A stretch of DNA of 64,000 bases from the NCBI RefSeq assembly GCF_000473205.1, contig NZ_KI421507.1, positions 3,643,057 through 3,707,056 on the forward strand. The letters run 5' to 3'. Under the pieces are notes generated by a model. The model was given only the letters and a program-made list of their open reading frames with translations, searched no databases and was not told where the DNA came from. The position numbers and the translations under genes are program-made. This DNA is from Pseudophaeobacter arcticus DSM 23566 (GTDB lineage Bacteria; Pseudomonadota; Alphaproteobacteria; Rhodobacterales; Rhodobacteraceae). Below, one piece after another: positions 25,757 through 35,252 of the stretch; positions within the stretch are counted from its first letter, which is position 1, and each line of letters opens with the position of its first letter.

Positions 25757-25788
25757 CAACGGGCCTGCTATCTCCAGCGGGCCCGTTG
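25757..25788 (+). terminator. Hairpin at the end of the flgB operon
   Basis: A 13-base-pair stem with one G-U pair (CAACGGGCCTGCT with AGCGGGCCCGTTG) and a 6-base loop begins 26 bases after the last stop. It has no T-run, so it may terminate with Rho or only protect the 3' end. Confidence 0.6.
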
Positions 25789-25823
25789 CATGTATGGGTT
25801 ATGCGCCTAAGCGAACTTGCGAT

Positions 25824-26741
25824 CTACCCCTGTCTGCAACTGCGCCTCCGGGTTTGGGATAAAATCCAGCGCATAGTCGGCTGTCCGACAAGTATCACTG
25901 CCAGCCCCAGCGTCACAACAATCGCCGAGACAATTGCCCCGGCACTGGCCGTTTCGCCAAGCAGCATGAAACCAAGGCCGAGTGTGACAACGGGTATGAG
26001 CGCGGGGAGGCTTGCCCCTGCAACCGGCCCCAGAAGCTCAGCGGAGCGATTGAAAGAATAGATGGCCACGACGCTGACTAGAACGCCCTGAAACCCAGCT
26101 TGCAGCAAGATGTCCGGCAACGGGGCCACGAAGATTTTCTTTGGCAATGCAATAAGATAGACCGGCAAGAAGAAGATCGCCGAAAACACCGCAACAAGCG
26201 CTGTTGCATTGAGGGCCGGGACAGCAGCCTGGCGGACGATCAGCGCATAGACCGCCCACATAATACCGGTCACGATCAGGATGAAATGACCAGTTGTGAC
26301 GGCACCTCCCGCCAGAACGAACAGGGCAATCCCCGCAGCAGCCAGCGCCAGTCCCACACCCCGGGCAACCCCAACCTTGTCTCCAGAGACAGCGCGCGCC
26401 AGCAGCACCGAGGCAATGGCCATGACCCCCGGATTAAGTGCGCCTGCGACCACGGCTGGTGCGGTCTTCATGGCAAGTGAAATCAGCATGACATAGGGCG
26501 CGCCAAAGGCAATCACCATCGCGACTACCCCCATCGGTCTCAGCCGGTTCGTCCCTGTCCCGCGCCCTAGGGCAACAGGAGCCAAGAGCACCGCCGCCAC
26601 GCCAAACCGCAACATGGTCAAATCATAGGCATTCAGGTTTGTCGTCATGCCAAGCCGTAGCATCACCAAAGACCCGGACCAAACCATGATCGCAACAATG
26701 GCCCAGCCAAGACCCACCAGAATATTTCGCGATTTGCTCAC
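25824..26741 (-). CDS. DMT-superfamily (EamA) transporter
   Basis: This 305-residue inner-membrane protein has about ten hydrophobic helices in two EamA repeats, the second starting near residue 155. Members export amino acids, nucleobases or other metabolites; the substrate is unknown. It is divergent from a LysR-type regulator gene that carries a frameshift. This transporter-regulator pair sits inside the flagellar cluster between the flgB operon and the flhA operon and has no evident link to motility, so it looks like an insertion. Confidence 0.85.
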   Translation of the reverse strand: MSKSRNILVGLGWAIVAIMVWSGSLVMLRLGMTTNLNAYDLTMLRFGVAAVLLAPVALGRGTGTNRLRPMGVVAMVIAFGAPYVMLISLAMKTAPAVVAGALNPGVMAIASVLLARAVSGDKVGVARGVGLALAAAGIALFVLAGGAVTTGHFILIVTGIMWAVYALIVRQAAVPALNATALVAVFSAIFFLPVYLIALPKKIFVAPLPDILLQAGFQGVLVSVVAIYSFNRSAELLGPVAGASLPALIPVVTLGLGFMLLGETASAGAIVSAIVVTLGLAVILVGQPTMRWILSQTRRRSCRQG

Positions 26742-26811
26742 AACATTTCTCCCGTTCAGGCGGGAGAATAGGCTTTGAAAAATATTTAGAAAAACGATAT
26801 GAACTCATCCT

Positions 26812-27715
26812 ATGATGCAAAAAATCGAAACCTTAGAGGCAGCAGAAAACAGAACATTGAATCTGGACGCGTTGCGAAGCTTTGTTACGATTTGTGAAAC
26901 CGGATCGTTTCGGCGTGCGGCGGCGCGGGTGAATAAGTCTGCTTCGGCTGTCAGCCTTCAGATCGCAAAGCTCGAAGATCTGTTGGGCGCACGATTGCTG
27001 GAGCGGGACGCCCGAAACGTTGCGCTGACGGCGCAGGGTGAAACATTGCTGCGGCAAGCCCGCCGCCTGTTAAGTCTGAATGACGAAACGCTTTCGATCT
27101 TTCGAGCCTCTCCACTGGCGGGGGCTGATCGCGCTGGCGGCGCCGCATGACCTTGGGGTATCGCTCGTTCCGGGCCTGTTGCGGCGTTTTGCCGAGACAT
27201 ATCCGGATGTTCAGGTCGATGTGCGTCTTGGCACCAGCGACGCCGTTCTGCGCGGCCTCGCGAACGGCTCGGTCAATCTGGCACTGTTCAATGATGTCGG
27301 CCCGTCAAGCCTGCCTACGCACGATCTTTTTTCGGAGCCGCTGAAATGGCTTGCGCTCGATGGCGGTAGCGCCGGTCAGCACGATCCTCTTCCACTCGCC
27401 GTCGCGCAGGTCGGATGTGCCTGGCGCGAAGCTGCGCTAACATCCCTTCAAAAGGCCGGTCGCGATTATCGCGTGGCCTATTCCAGTGACACCTCGATGG
27501 GTCAGGTCGCTGCGTTGAGGGCAGATCTCGCCATCGCGGCCTTGCCAGTATCTTTGTCAGATCGCGATTTGGTTGAAGCGCCTTCACATTATGGCCTACC
27601 GGACTTGCCATCGACCCATATCCGCATTGCGGATGATGGCAGTAAGCTTGCCGGAGCCTTCGTTGCCCTGGCTTTGGCCAACCTGCGCCCGCATGCGCGT
27701 GTTGCCGCAAAATAG
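26812..27715 (+). pseudogene. LysR-family regulator split by a frameshift
   Basis: The first frame (26812-27150) encodes a LysR helix-turn-helix (LDALRSFVTICETGSFRRAA, then VNKSASAVSLQIAKLE). From about 27125 the protein continues in the next frame as a LysR substrate-binding domain (GLIALAAPHDLGVSLVPGLL onward) to 27715. Removing one G from the GGGGG run at 27120-27124 restores a single product of about 300 residues, the normal length for LysR proteins, with the junction reading SPLAGLIALAAPHD. It could be a real mutation that inactivates the regulator, or a sequencing error in a homopolymer. The likely target is the divergent DMT transporter. Confidence 0.8.
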
Positions 27716-27840
27716 GTTCGCAACCAGAGGCAACCCTACAAACCTGCCGTTCACGGCACATGGGGCAAGGCGCCGCTGCTGATCTCTTCAGACCTGACAG
27801 AGTGCCCTGGCGCTTTCCATCTGAGTAGAGCGTTGGCCCC

Positions 27841-27855
27841 TGCCCCAACGGGGCA
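27841..27855 (-). terminator. Short GC-rich hairpin after the flhA operon
   Basis: TGCCCC and GGGGCA form a 6-base-pair stem with a 3-base loop just after the last gene of the leftward flhA operon. No T-run follows, so terminator function is uncertain. Confidence 0.35.
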
Positions 27856-27865
27856 TCACAAAATA

Positions 27866-28270
27866 TCAAAGACCAAGCAGCTGCGCCTCCAGGGATTTTG
27901 CACGGGCTGTTTTGAGCCGCAGTTTTTCGGTCTTTTCCATCTCGCTCACAGCGGTTTTGCGGCCAAAGGTTTTACGCAGACGATCCATCGCCATCAGCTT
28001 GCGGGCGGTGACCTGCGCCAGCTGCATGTTGAGGTTCCGACGCGTGTTCAGATGCCAGCCCTCCCACAGCAGATCCGCCCCCAAAGCCTTCATTGGCATG
28101 TCGCCATCGGCCTCAATGCGGGCCTCGTTGACCTGTGCCTCCAACCTGGTCAATTGACCGCGCAGCCGCGCCTCGTGATCCAGGATCGGTTTAATTTTGG
28201 CGTGTTCCTTCAGGTATTGGGCTTCGGTGACTGCAGCCATCTGTTTTAGCATTGCCATCTTCTGTTTCAT
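27866..28270 (-). CDS. Coiled-coil protein after flhB (FliJ-like, putative)
   Basis: This 134-residue protein is charged and almost entirely helical, with two long heptad-like stretches (about residues 10-60 and 75-125) and no signal peptide or membrane segment. Size and helical-hairpin character resemble FliJ, the soluble export-gate stalk that links FliI to FlhA, and no other FliJ candidate is in the window. The ATG at 28270 overlaps the flhB stop (TGATG) and has GGGAGG six bases upstream, so it is coupled to flhB. Sequence identity with known FliJ cannot be judged by eye, so this is an inference from shape and place. Confidence 0.55.
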   Translation of the reverse strand: MKQKMAMLKQMAAVTEAQYLKEHAKIKPILDHEARLRGQLTRLEAQVNEARIEADGDMPMKALGADLLWEGWHLNTRRNLNMQLAQVTARKLMAMDRLRKTFGRKTAVSEMEKTEKLRLKTARAKSLEAQLLGL

Positions 28271-29352
28271 CAAAGACCTCCCTTGGCCCGCTCGCGCATC
28301 TCATCGGCAAAGCGGATCGCCGCTGCCACCGGCGCATAATACTCTTCCTCAACCTCGTCGCCGATCCCGATGGTGGCATAAAGCGCCCGCGCAGTTGGCG
28401 GATCACTGTGGATTGGAATGGCGTTTTCATTGGCGATCCGGCGGATGGTCGCGGCGACCTCATCCACACCCTTGGCCACGCAGATCGGCGCCGTGCCGGC
28501 ACCACCTTCCCATTTCAGCGCCACCGCATAGTGGGTCGGGTTGACGATCACAACGCTGGCCTCTGGCACCGCAGCCATCATCTGACCCGTGGCGATCTGC
28601 ATGGCTTTTTGACGCCGTTTGCCTTTCATATGGGGATCACCCTCGGCATCCTTGGTCTCGTCCTGGATTTCCTTACGCGACATCATGTTCTTGCGGCGAT
28701 GTTCATCATGCTGGAAAATCGCATCCACCACCCCGATGGTAATCGAGATCAGCAAGGCAATCACCAGGAACTCCATTCCCAGCTCTGCCAGCATCTTGAT
28801 CACCGAAGAGGCCCCGGTTGCCGCCGAAGCGATCATCTCGGGCATCCGGTTCTTGAGGTAAACACCAAGGCAAATCGAATAAATCATCAGCTTGAAGGCG
28901 CTTTTGCCAAACTCGAACAACCCGGCGCGACCAAATTTGTTCTTGGCGTTGGAAATCACCGAAAGCCGCGAGATCTTGGGTTCAAGCTTGCTGGGCGCAA
29001 AGACCAGTGCTCGTTGGCCGACGATTGACAACAGGACCAACACAAAGGGGATTAAAAACAGCGGGATCAAAGGCCAGACCAGGGCCACAATCATACCGCC
29101 AATAGGAGGCGTGCCATTGCCGGAAAACAGCTGTTTCGCCAGCCGTTCCGGCTGGTCGATGATCGACATCAACACAGTGCCAAATTCGGTTACCATACCA
29201 TGGCCAGCCCCATAGAAGGCGACGACCAGGCCCATATAGGCGGCCGCCACGGAAAGATCGGCTGATTTGGCAACCTCGCCTTTCTCCCGTGCCTTGCGCA
29301 GTTTGGAATCTGTTGGTTCAAATGACTTGTCTGAATCGTCGTCGTCGCTCAT
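28270..29352 (-). CDS. flhB: Flagellar export switch protein FlhB
   Basis: This 360-residue inner-membrane protein controls substrate switching in flagellar export. It has four hydrophobic segments between about residues 35 and 210 and a cytoplasmic domain with the self-cleavage site NPTH at 271-274 (VIVNPTHYAVALKW). The start overlaps the fliR stop by 4 bases (ATGA). FliK, which triggers the switch, is encoded at 14115. Length is normal. Confidence 0.96.
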   Translation of the reverse strand: MSDDDDSDKSFEPTDSKLRKAREKGEVAKSADLSVAAAYMGLVVAFYGAGHGMVTEFGTVLMSIIDQPERLAKQLFSGNGTPPIGGMIVALVWPLIPLFLIPFVLVLLSIVGQRALVFAPSKLEPKISRLSVISNAKNKFGRAGLFEFGKSAFKLMIYSICLGVYLKNRMPEMIASAATGASSVIKMLAELGMEFLVIALLISITIGVVDAIFQHDEHRRKNMMSRKEIQDETKDAEGDPHMKGKRRQKAMQIATGQMMAAVPEASVVIVNPTHYAVALKWEGGAGTAPICVAKGVDEVAATIRRIANENAIPIHSDPPTARALYATIGIGDEVEEEYYAPVAAAIRFADEMRERAKGGL

Positions 29353-30128
29353 GGCAAGCCACCTCCGGGATCAGAAAAGAAGGTCATCATCTCGCGCATC
29401 CAGACATCCAGGATCAACGGGCTGGCCACCATCAGAATGAACAGGCCACCAAAGGTGATCACCGGCGCACCGACAAAGAACACCATCAACTGAGGCATGG
29501 CACGGTTGATCACGCCCAGCGCCAGATTGTAGATCACCGCCGTGATGAGAAATGGCGCCGCCAGGGTGAAGGCCATATAAAAAGCCCGGGAGATCCGGTG
29601 CAGACCCCATTCCGAAAAACCGGCGGGGGCAGGGTAATCGCCGAGCGGAAATATCTGGTAGGAATAGATCAGAAACTCTGCCACCCGGACATGCAGCCCC
29701 ATCATCACCGCCAGCGCCAGACCTGACACCAACAACACCCCGCCTATTGCCGGCAGGGCATCAATGCCGATATTGCCCAGAACCTGCGACAGGGAGGTGC
29801 TTTGCGCCGCAATTATACCAGCCATCTGCAACCCCATGAGAAACAGTCGGACCGACATCCCCAAAGCCAGGCCAATGATGGCCTCGCTGGCGGCCAGACC
29901 GGCAAAATGCAGCGGTGTTGTGGGCTCGGGAAACAACGGCAGCGCCGGCGCCACGACAAAGGTAAAAGCAACGGCAATCGCCAGCTTCACATTCATCGGG
30001 ACATATTGTTCACCAAAGGCCGGCAACAGGGCTGTCATCGCGCCGACCCGCAAAAAGACAATGGCAAAATGCCAGAAACTCGCCCCAAGAAACGCGCGCA
30101 GCTCTGGAGGGAGATCCAGCAGTGTCAT
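29349..30128 (-). CDS. fliR: Flagellar export gate protein FliR
   Basis: This 259-residue polytopic membrane protein forms the export gate with FliP and FliQ. About six hydrophobic segments are visible, with the family regions AIIGLALGMSVRLFLMGLQ and GVINRAMPQLMVFFVGAP. The ATG at 30128 overlaps the flhA stop in an ATGA arrangement; a longer reading to 30404 would lie inside flhA and is rejected. Confidence 0.94.
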   Translation of the reverse strand: MTLLDLPPELRAFLGASFWHFAIVFLRVGAMTALLPAFGEQYVPMNVKLAIAVAFTFVVAPALPLFPEPTTPLHFAGLAASEAIIGLALGMSVRLFLMGLQMAGIIAAQSTSLSQVLGNIGIDALPAIGGVLLVSGLALAVMMGLHVRVAEFLIYSYQIFPLGDYPAPAGFSEWGLHRISRAFYMAFTLAAPFLITAVIYNLALGVINRAMPQLMVFFVGAPVITFGGLFILMVASPLILDVWMREMMTFFSDPGGGLP

Positions 30129-32224
30129 GCAGCAACCATTCCGACCAATGCGGGGCGGGCCTCCAGACCGATTTCCTCGAAGGAGAGCACCGGATTGGTG
30201 AGACCACGGGATTTCAGAATAGTCCGCAGATAGCGGCGGCGGCGGGTAGAGGTCACCACGGCGGCAAAGATGCCCTGCTCGGTCACTGTGTTCAGACGCT
30301 CGCTCAGACCCTCTGCCAGCCGGTTGAACATATCGGGGGGCAGGGCCACGTCCAGATTGCCGGCGCTGACATCCACCTGATAGGTCGAGAAGGTATCCTC
30401 CCATTCCGGCGCCAGCTGAATAAGCGGGATGGTACCATCCGCGCGCTTCATCTCGGCAACCAGCTGGAAGCCCAGGCGCTGACGCACCTGTTCGCAGATC
30501 ACCTCTGGCTGGGTAGAGTGGATACGTGCCTCTGCAATGGCCTCCAGAATCAGAGGGATATTGCGGATCGACACACGCTCTTCCAGCAGCAGACGCAGGA
30601 CCGAATGCAGGGTATCCAGTGGCACCTTGTCGGGCACCAGATCCTCCAGCAGCTTGCGGTTGGCTTCGGCGCGGAATGGATCAGACAGCTCGCTCATTTC
30701 ATTCAGAAGACGGCGCAGTGATTTGAAGGTCAGCAAGCGGGCAAAGTTCTGCTTGATGACTTCCAGAAGATGTGTCGCCAGGATTTCCGGCGGGGTCACA
30801 ACCGTGGCCCCGGCAAGGACGGCATCCTGTTGTTGCGCCGCATTGATCCAGCGCGCTGGCGCTCCATAGACGGGCTCGGTTACATCCGTCCCCGGGGGCA
30901 GGGCACTATGGTTGTCGGGCATCAAGGCCAGAACCATATCCGGGTGCAGCGTGCCGCGCACCTGTTCAACCCCCTGCACTTTCACCACATAGGTTCCGCG
31001 CACCAGATCCGCCTGATCCGTGAGACGAATTTCGGGGAGAATCAGGCCAAAGCTGGTGGCAATATGGGTCCGCATATTGGCGATACGCGCGTCCAGTCCG
31101 GTGCCGGCATCCAGAACCATGCTGACCAGATCCGGGGCGAACTCCAGGTGCAGATCGTCAAGATCAAGGATATCACCCAGCGCCTTGCTCGGCGTTGGAT
31201 TGGCGGTCTCCTCCATCTCATCTTCGATCTCGGCGTCTTCTTTTGCCTTGATCTTTACCTGGATACGGTAGGCGGCAAATCCCAGGACCCCACCCCCAAG
31301 AACAAAGGGCAGGAAAGGCAGGCCAGGGACCAGTGCAAACATCACCATCAGGACCGCAACCGTGGCCAGGGCCGCCGGGTGTTTGCCAAACTGATCCATC
31401 AGCGCGATATCTGTCGCTCCGGTGGCACCCCCACGGGCCAGCAAAAGCGCTGCAGCAATCGAGATGATGACCGATGGGATCTGCGAGACAAGACCGTCAC
31501 CGACGGTCAGGATCGCATAGGTTTCAAAAGCGGTAGAGACCGGCATCCCGTGGACGATAACGCCCATCACCAGACCCATCACCAGGTTCAGCAGTGTAAT
31601 AAGCAGACCGGCAACCGCGTCACCTTTGACAAATTTCGAGGCCCCATCAAGCGAACCAAAGAAGGTGGTTTCCTTCTGGTCGTTCTCACGGCGCTCCTTG
31701 GCGGTGGCATGGTCGATCGCGCCCGCCGCCATGTCAGCGTCAATCGCCATCTGTTTGCCCGGCATCCCGTCCAGCGCAAAACGTGCGCCAACTTCGGCCA
31801 TCCGGGCCGCGCCCTTGTTGATGACCATGAAGTTTACAATGAGCAAAACGCCAAAGGTCACCAGACCCAGAAAAACGCTACCGCCCATGACAAACTGGGC
31901 AAAGCCCTGGATCACGTCGCCGGCCGCATCCGTACCGGTATGGCCTTGCCCGATGATCAGCTTGGTTGACGAAATGTTCAGCGACAGGCGCAGCATCAAA
32001 GAGGCCAGCAGGATCGTCGGGAAGGACGAGAAATCCAGCGGCCGCTCGATGAACAGGGTTATGGTGAAAATCAGGATCGCCAGGCCAAAAGACGCGGCAA
32101 GGCCCACATCCAGCACCCAGGCTGGCATTGGCAGGATCATCATCACGATGATCGCCATCAGGGCCAGCGCCAAAAGCACTGTCGGGCTAAAAAGCTGTTG
32201 AGCGGTAAATTTAGGCACGAGCAT
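30125..32224 (-). CDS. flhA: Flagellar export gate protein FlhA
   Basis: This 699-residue protein forms the ring of the export gate. The N-terminal half has about eight membrane helices and the highly conserved FHIPEP region (about residues 140-165: INKGAARMAEVGARFALDGM, then PGKQMAIDAD). The C-terminal cytoplasmic domain begins near residue 350. The ATG at 32224 is preferred over a TTG six codons earlier. It opens a tightly coupled leftward operon, flhA-fliR-flhB-coiled-coil gene, with a long leader region to its right. Confidence 0.96.
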   Translation of the reverse strand: MLVPKFTAQQLFSPTVLLALALMAIIVMMILPMPAWVLDVGLAASFGLAILIFTITLFIERPLDFSSFPTILLASLMLRLSLNISSTKLIIGQGHTGTDAAGDVIQGFAQFVMGGSVFLGLVTFGVLLIVNFMVINKGAARMAEVGARFALDGMPGKQMAIDADMAAGAIDHATAKERRENDQKETTFFGSLDGASKFVKGDAVAGLLITLLNLVMGLVMGVIVHGMPVSTAFETYAILTVGDGLVSQIPSVIISIAAALLLARGGATGATDIALMDQFGKHPAALATVAVLMVMFALVPGLPFLPFVLGGGVLGFAAYRIQVKIKAKEDAEIEDEMEETANPTPSKALGDILDLDDLHLEFAPDLVSMVLDAGTGLDARIANMRTHIATSFGLILPEIRLTDQADLVRGTYVVKVQGVEQVRGTLHPDMVLALMPDNHSALPPGTDVTEPVYGAPARWINAAQQQDAVLAGATVVTPPEILATHLLEVIKQNFARLLTFKSLRRLLNEMSELSDPFRAEANRKLLEDLVPDKVPLDTLHSVLRLLLEERVSIRNIPLILEAIAEARIHSTQPEVICEQVRQRLGFQLVAEMKRADGTIPLIQLAPEWEDTFSTYQVDVSAGNLDVALPPDMFNRLAEGLSERLNTVTEQGIFAAVVTSTRRRRYLRTILKSRGLTNPVLSFEEIGLEARPALVGMVAA

Positions 32225-32564
32225 TCTCTTGTTCTGGAGCAATCAGGCAATTGATGACGATGTGATCTTTGGGGACATGCCAAAGCCCCCCACACATGGT
32301 GGAGCTCCCGGCCCAGGCCGTGCGTTCAAAACGAGTGGGAGGCGGCCTGTTCAAGACCGCAGCAGGTCTTACCCTGGCCAGGGAAGCACGGGATATCGCC
32401 CCAGCCTGCCACCCTAAGGCCGCAGGGATTGACCGATAATGCAAAGACCGCGACATGCGCCGATCTGAAGTTCTGATAGCTAACGGCATTCTGCCTGTCC
32501 AATCCCGGATTCATCTAAAATCCAAGGTAGTTTCAGACAGTTGACAAAGTGTTAGCAGGACAAC

Positions 32565-32590
32565 AAAAGGCCGCCCCTGGGGCGGCCTTT
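32565..32590 (-). terminator. Intrinsic terminator of the motA operon
   Basis: AAAGGCCGCCCC pairs with GGGGCGGCCTTT around a very short loop, and the minus strand continues TTTTG. It lies 92 bases after the stop of the 856-residue gene and should end the motA unit. Confidence 0.8.
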
Positions 32591-32605
32591 CGTAAATTCA
32601 TCCGA

Positions 32606-32676
32606 ACTCTCACACGGCCCTGCACTCTCACACGGCCCTGCACTGGCTCCGATTCAACCTGGCTCCAATTCAACCC
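32606..32676. repeat. Two adjacent tandem duplications
   Basis: The 18-base unit ACTCTCACACGGCCCTGC occurs twice in exact tandem (32606-32623 and 32624-32641). Immediately after, a 16-base unit occurs twice with two mismatches (GGCTCCGATTCAACCT at 32645-32660 and GGCTCCAATTCAACCC at 32661-32676). They lie between the terminator and the stop codon of the 856-residue gene, so they are transcribed but not translated. Confidence 0.85.
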
Positions 32677-32681
32677 GGCGC

Positions 32682-35252
32682 CTATTCGGCCGGGGGAGCG
32701 TTCGCCGAGTCGACCCTGTTGAGCAGGTCGAGAATATTGTCACGGGTGCCGATGCTGCTCTCAACCAGAGCCCGTGCATGGGCCAGCGGCGAGAGACCTT
32801 CGGGATCCTGGCTGGCTTTGGAGATCTGGCTGGTCACCGTGGCAACCTGCCCAAAGGGCGCATCTTCGGCGGGAGTCATGGTCTCGATCGCCTCCATGTT
32901 CTCAGAGTGCCAGAAGCCACGCGCCGCAGCATTTGCGTCTTCTTCCAGCATATATTCGCCAGAGCGGCCATATTCACCGTTGCGCCACAGGGCCTCGGCC
33001 CGCATCCGGTTGGCTTCCGATCCGTCCAGGCCCATCAACTCGACCAGCGCGTTGTGGGGCTTGCCCAGCGCCAGCGCGGTTTCGGCCATCATCAGGCGGC
33101 GGTCTTTGTTTTCAGGCTCCAGCGCCAGTTTCTGCAGCAAGGATTGCGCCTGTTCCGCAAACCCCAGATCCAGCAGGCGACGCGCCATCAGCTCGGCCAC
33201 CGGGCCAGCTTCGGCGGCGGTCGATTGACCGGCAAACACCAGGCTATACTGCAGGAATGTCACATCATCCGCCCGTTCGGTCAGCAGGGTCATCAGCGGG
33301 TCAATCACATCGGCCCGCGCCGCAGGCCCGTCCCGTCGGGTCACCTGTTTCAGCTCGTCAAACGCCTGGGAAAACTCTCCGGTCAATGCCAGAGACACCA
33401 CACCGGCCTTGCGCAGAGACCCACCCAGTGCGGTATCGCGGCTTTCCAGTTCATACGAGGCGATCAGCTCTGGTACATCCGGAGACAGCGCTTTGCGTTC
33501 ATTATAGCTGAGCTCAATCAGATCAATCAGCGCCGTTGGTGCGCTTTCAGTACGCTCGGCGACCTCGTCGGTGAGCTTCTCTGCCACCACCTCGGTATTG
33601 CCTTCCAGCTCTGCGATTGCAGCTTCGGCCAGGTTGAGCTCCGGCACAAATTCCATCCCGGTCAGGCTAACAGAGCGCAAAATTGCCTCGGCAATATGAA
33701 GATCGCCAGATTCAGCAAACATGGAGCTGAGACGGGGGCCAAAGTTCACCCGCAGATGGACAGGCAATTTGGCAAAGGCCTGTTGGATTGCATCGGTATT
33801 GGCCGTCTTGCGGATGTTGCCATCCGCCAGAACCGACCAAAGCGCCGTTTGCCCATTGCAGCCCTGCTGCCCCGAAAACGGATGATTGATGCCAATCTCT
33901 TTGCCGTCCATCAGATCTGCCATCGCCATAAGCGTGGCCTGTTGCTCGGGATCAATCCGCTCTGTGGGCAGCATGGACAGCATGCCTCGGGCCTCGGCGC
34001 CAAAGCCAAAGTAGAGGTAAAGCTTGGCAAGAGCGCGCACACCGGCTGGGTTGATATCATCAAACTCACGCACCAAGGCACCGCGCAACGGGCCAAGCTG
34101 ATCTGCAAAGGGGCTGTCATTGCCCCAGGTGTGAATGGCGATCCGCCGATCCGGCATGCAATGGTCATCGAGATTGGATTCCGTGGTCGCGCGCGCAATC
34201 AACCCTGTCTCACGGTCGATAGCCGAGGTCACAGAAATGTTGTTCAGCGCGTTCAAGGGCCGATCCGACCGCCCCAGCGGCTCTAGCGGCCGATGTCCAT
34301 CGGTGTCACGTTCTGACTGTGCCACCTCCAGCAAACCCTGGTTGGCTGCTCTGCCAATCTGTTGCAGCAATCGCTGCTCGGAGGCATTCACCGCAGCAGC
34401 CCGCGCCGTCTCCTCCATATTGAGAAGCAGATTCATCTCGGGAAGTTCCTGCGGGTCCGCCATAGGTTCCTGCGCTGCGGTCTCGTCCTCTGCCATCGGC
34501 TCTGGGCTGACCGGAGATTGGTTCAGACCCAGCTCAGCGTCCAGCCCGGCGGCCAGAACCGCAGATCCACGCGACCCTACGGGTTCGGGCTCTGCCAGAC
34601 CTGCAGATTCTGCGATCAGTTCCTGGGTTGTCCTGACAGGCACCTCGGCAGGCTCTGCCTGCTGTTGGCTGACTTGCCCGCCCTGATCAGCGCGGATCGC
34701 AGATTTCAGGTTCAACGCCAGACGGGCATCCGCAACAGCCCCCTGGGCCAGGTTGAACCGGTATCCGGTTGTTGCTGAAGGGACCCTTGGCTCCTGTGCG
34801 ACAGAATCCACCGGAGAGCCAAGCGACAGCGCGCCAAAATTGCCCTGTAGCGGGTTGGACAGCACCGGATTGGACGGCAACGGCGTCCCACGGCCATCGG
34901 TAATATCGACAACCAGATAGCCGTCGCGCTGCAGGTAGGACTTGATTTCACAGTCACAGCCCAATTCGAACCGCAGGGGCTGACCGGGACCACTTTGTGT
35001 CAGACGCTGCAAACGATCGCGGGGGATCAGATCCCATACCCGCGAGGTGTCATATACAGCAGTAGACGAATTAATTTTTAGGCTTGCGGTACGCCCAGAT
35101 TGGTTGAGCGTCCATTGCGCCCCATCGGGCAGGCGCATGACCAGGCGCGAGAAGCCATCATGCTCGCCTGAGCGGGTCACGATGGTTTCAGCCTGGGCAG
35201 AGGTGCCCGCCGCCAACGCTGTGGCGGCTATCGCAAATGCGCGCCAAATCAT
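32682..35252 (-). CDS. Large periplasmic protein coupled to motA (unknown function)
   Basis: This 856-residue protein has a Sec signal peptide cleaved after about residue 21 (AQA|ET). Next is a compact beta-rich domain (about 22-120) with a C99-x-C101 pair, AMIN-like in pattern. An acidic, Gln/Pro/Glu-rich linker runs from about 170 to 320. The rest, from about 380, is a long all-helical repeat region resembling an alpha-solenoid, where names such as TPR would be typical. Its ATG overlaps the motA stop (ATGA), so it is made together with MotA. Periplasmic stator helpers such as MotC of rhizobia or MotF of Rhodobacter are known; whether this is a relative cannot be decided by eye. Confidence 0.75.
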   Translation of the reverse strand: MIWRAFAIAATALAAGTSAQAETIVTRSGEHDGFSRLVMRLPDGAQWTLNQSGRTASLKINSSTAVYDTSRVWDLIPRDRLQRLTQSGPGQPLRFELGCDCEIKSYLQRDGYLVVDITDGRGTPLPSNPVLSNPLQGNFGALSLGSPVDSVAQEPRVPSATTGYRFNLAQGAVADARLALNLKSAIRADQGGQVSQQQAEPAEVPVRTTQELIAESAGLAEPEPVGSRGSAVLAAGLDAELGLNQSPVSPEPMAEDETAAQEPMADPQELPEMNLLLNMEETARAAAVNASEQRLLQQIGRAANQGLLEVAQSERDTDGHRPLEPLGRSDRPLNALNNISVTSAIDRETGLIARATTESNLDDHCMPDRRIAIHTWGNDSPFADQLGPLRGALVREFDDINPAGVRALAKLYLYFGFGAEARGMLSMLPTERIDPEQQATLMAMADLMDGKEIGINHPFSGQQGCNGQTALWSVLADGNIRKTANTDAIQQAFAKLPVHLRVNFGPRLSSMFAESGDLHIAEAILRSVSLTGMEFVPELNLAEAAIAELEGNTEVVAEKLTDEVAERTESAPTALIDLIELSYNERKALSPDVPELIASYELESRDTALGGSLRKAGVVSLALTGEFSQAFDELKQVTRRDGPAARADVIDPLMTLLTERADDVTFLQYSLVFAGQSTAAEAGPVAELMARRLLDLGFAEQAQSLLQKLALEPENKDRRLMMAETALALGKPHNALVELMGLDGSEANRMRAEALWRNGEYGRSGEYMLEEDANAAARGFWHSENMEAIETMTPAEDAPFGQVATVTSQISKASQDPEGLSPLAHARALVESSIGTRDNILDLLNRVDSANAPPAE

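Larger units (their letters stand above)
32225..32681. other. Intergenic stretch: flhA leader, terminator and small tandem repeats
   Basis: No protein gene is seen. From right to left it holds two short tandem duplications next to the 856-residue gene stop, a strong hairpin at 32565-32590, and about 340 bases that must contain the flhA promoter and leader. A degenerate TTGA-N7-TTAG element lies at 32541-32555 but is too weak to call a CtrA box. Confidence 0.6.

Noticed and set aside
32541..32555. CtrA-like box TTGA-N7-TTAG upstream of flhA
   Set aside because: Two fixed bases deviate and the element lies over 300 bases from the flhA start next to a terminator, so it is not convincing.
33439..34286. 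Long plus-strand frame opposite the 856-residue gene
   Set aside because: It has a low-complexity, basic, His/Gln-rich composition typical of antisense frames, with no start signal, against a clear signal-peptide protein on the minus strand.
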